Of a stretch of DNA of 64,000 nucleotides, positions 63,769-64,000 are shown piece after piece. Where the stretch lies: positions 1 through 64,000 of the forward strand of contig NZ_VJYD01000015.1 of the NCBI RefSeq assembly GCF_007341385.1, given 5' to 3'. A program made the position numbers and the translations under genes. Positions within the stretch are counted from its first letter, which is position 1. Each line of letters opens with the position of its first letter. The notes beneath the pieces were generated by a model. The model did no database searches and had not been told where the DNA came from. It was given only the letters and a program-made list of their open reading frames with translations. The DNA is from Flavobacterium daemonense (GTDB taxonomy: Bacteria; Bacteroidota; Bacteroidia; Flavobacteriales; Flavobacteriaceae).

Positions 63769-64000
63769 TTACTTCTTCCAAATATCTTCATATTCATCTG
63801 GATGTCTTTTGAATTGTGCGTGAACATACGGACAAAGCGGTAGAACTTTCAAATTATTGGCGCGAACATAAGATACCATTTCTTCCAAAAGTTTCTTTGC
63901 ATAGCCTTTTCCTTCACCTTCTGGTTCAACTCCTGTGTGGTAAACCGTTAGCAAATCGGGTTGGATGCTTACTGTCATTTCTCCTAATTTTTTATCATCG
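63769..64000 (-). CDS. GNAT-family N-acetyltransferase (C-terminal part; start beyond window)
   Basis: The frame is open through the right window edge (DDKKLGE precedes Met at 63978), so the internal Met is not the start. The segment shows the acetyl-CoA loop GVEPEGEGKGYAKKLLEEMV and the end CPYVHAQFKRHPDEYED, which are typical of the short Acetyltransf_CG/YidJ-type GNAT proteins of about 90-100 residues. Substrate unknown. Confidence 0.85.
   Translation of the reverse strand, partial: DDKKLGEMTVSIQPDLLTVYHTGVEPEGEGKGYAKKLLEEMVSYVRANNLKVLPLCPYVHAQFKRHPDEYEDIWKK

Overview
The window looks like chromosome from a Flavobacterium-type member of the Bacteroidota. It is AT-rich, intergenic DNA carries flavobacterial-style palindromic repeats, a TTG-N20-TAnnTTTG promoter is visible, and the gene content is typical: PorP/SprF, PorE-like OmpA proteins, a type B type IX secretion (T9SS) sorting domain, a FecI/FecR/TonB-receptor cascade and many SPII lipoproteins. 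No tRNA, rRNA or CRISPR array was recognised.

Layout. 1-1823: a 5'-truncated PorE-like OmpA gene whose front has been replaced by sequence resembling an IS21-family end. 2750-7389: four exported surface proteins sharing motifs, including tail-fibre-like C-termini and autotransporter-type beta repeats. 7508-13410: a DNA repair and oxidative stress block (ku, ligD convergent with it, then katG). 13474-21809: seven minus-strand genes for exported hydrolases plus an alginate-export-type porin, probably a small-molecule catabolic operon. Upstream of it lie a sigma54-type response regulator, its HisKA_2 histidine kinase and an AraC regulator (22296-26914). 27420-31079: a BstXI-like nuclease without a partner methylase, an MFS transporter and an exported Ppx/GppA-like protein. 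31181-31490: a large composite palindromic repeat.

31570-34957: a beta-helix protein, a small roadblock-like protein and a repeat lipoprotein, all minus strand. 35153-39150: ECF sigma factor, FecR anti-sigma and TonB-dependent transducer. 39441-42583: a compact envelope redox-like cluster (secreted-repeat lipoprotein, OB-fold protein, DUF5777 barrel, heme c lipoprotein, YceI). 42759-48530: MscS channel, Tat-exported aldo/keto reductase, small lipoproteins, a membrane XRE regulator, a PL14-like lyase and a SPOUT RNA methyltransferase.

49276-60324: a T9SS adhesin triad (PorP/SprF, PorE-like OmpA, 2708-residue adhesin with a 15-unit Ig-like repeat array and a CHU_C sorting domain). 60453-64000: a lipoprotein, a ring-cleaving dioxygenase, a cupin and an MhqD-like hydrolase (probable quinone detoxification), and the C-terminal part of a GNAT acetyltransferase cut by the window edge.

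The most unusual items are the two-component-linked hydrolase operon with a shared CGTCG palindrome, the heptamer array between regulator and operon, the methylase-less BstXI-like nuclease, the exported Ppx/GppA-like protein, and the near-identical Ig repeats of the adhesin. All functions are inferred from sequence alone.
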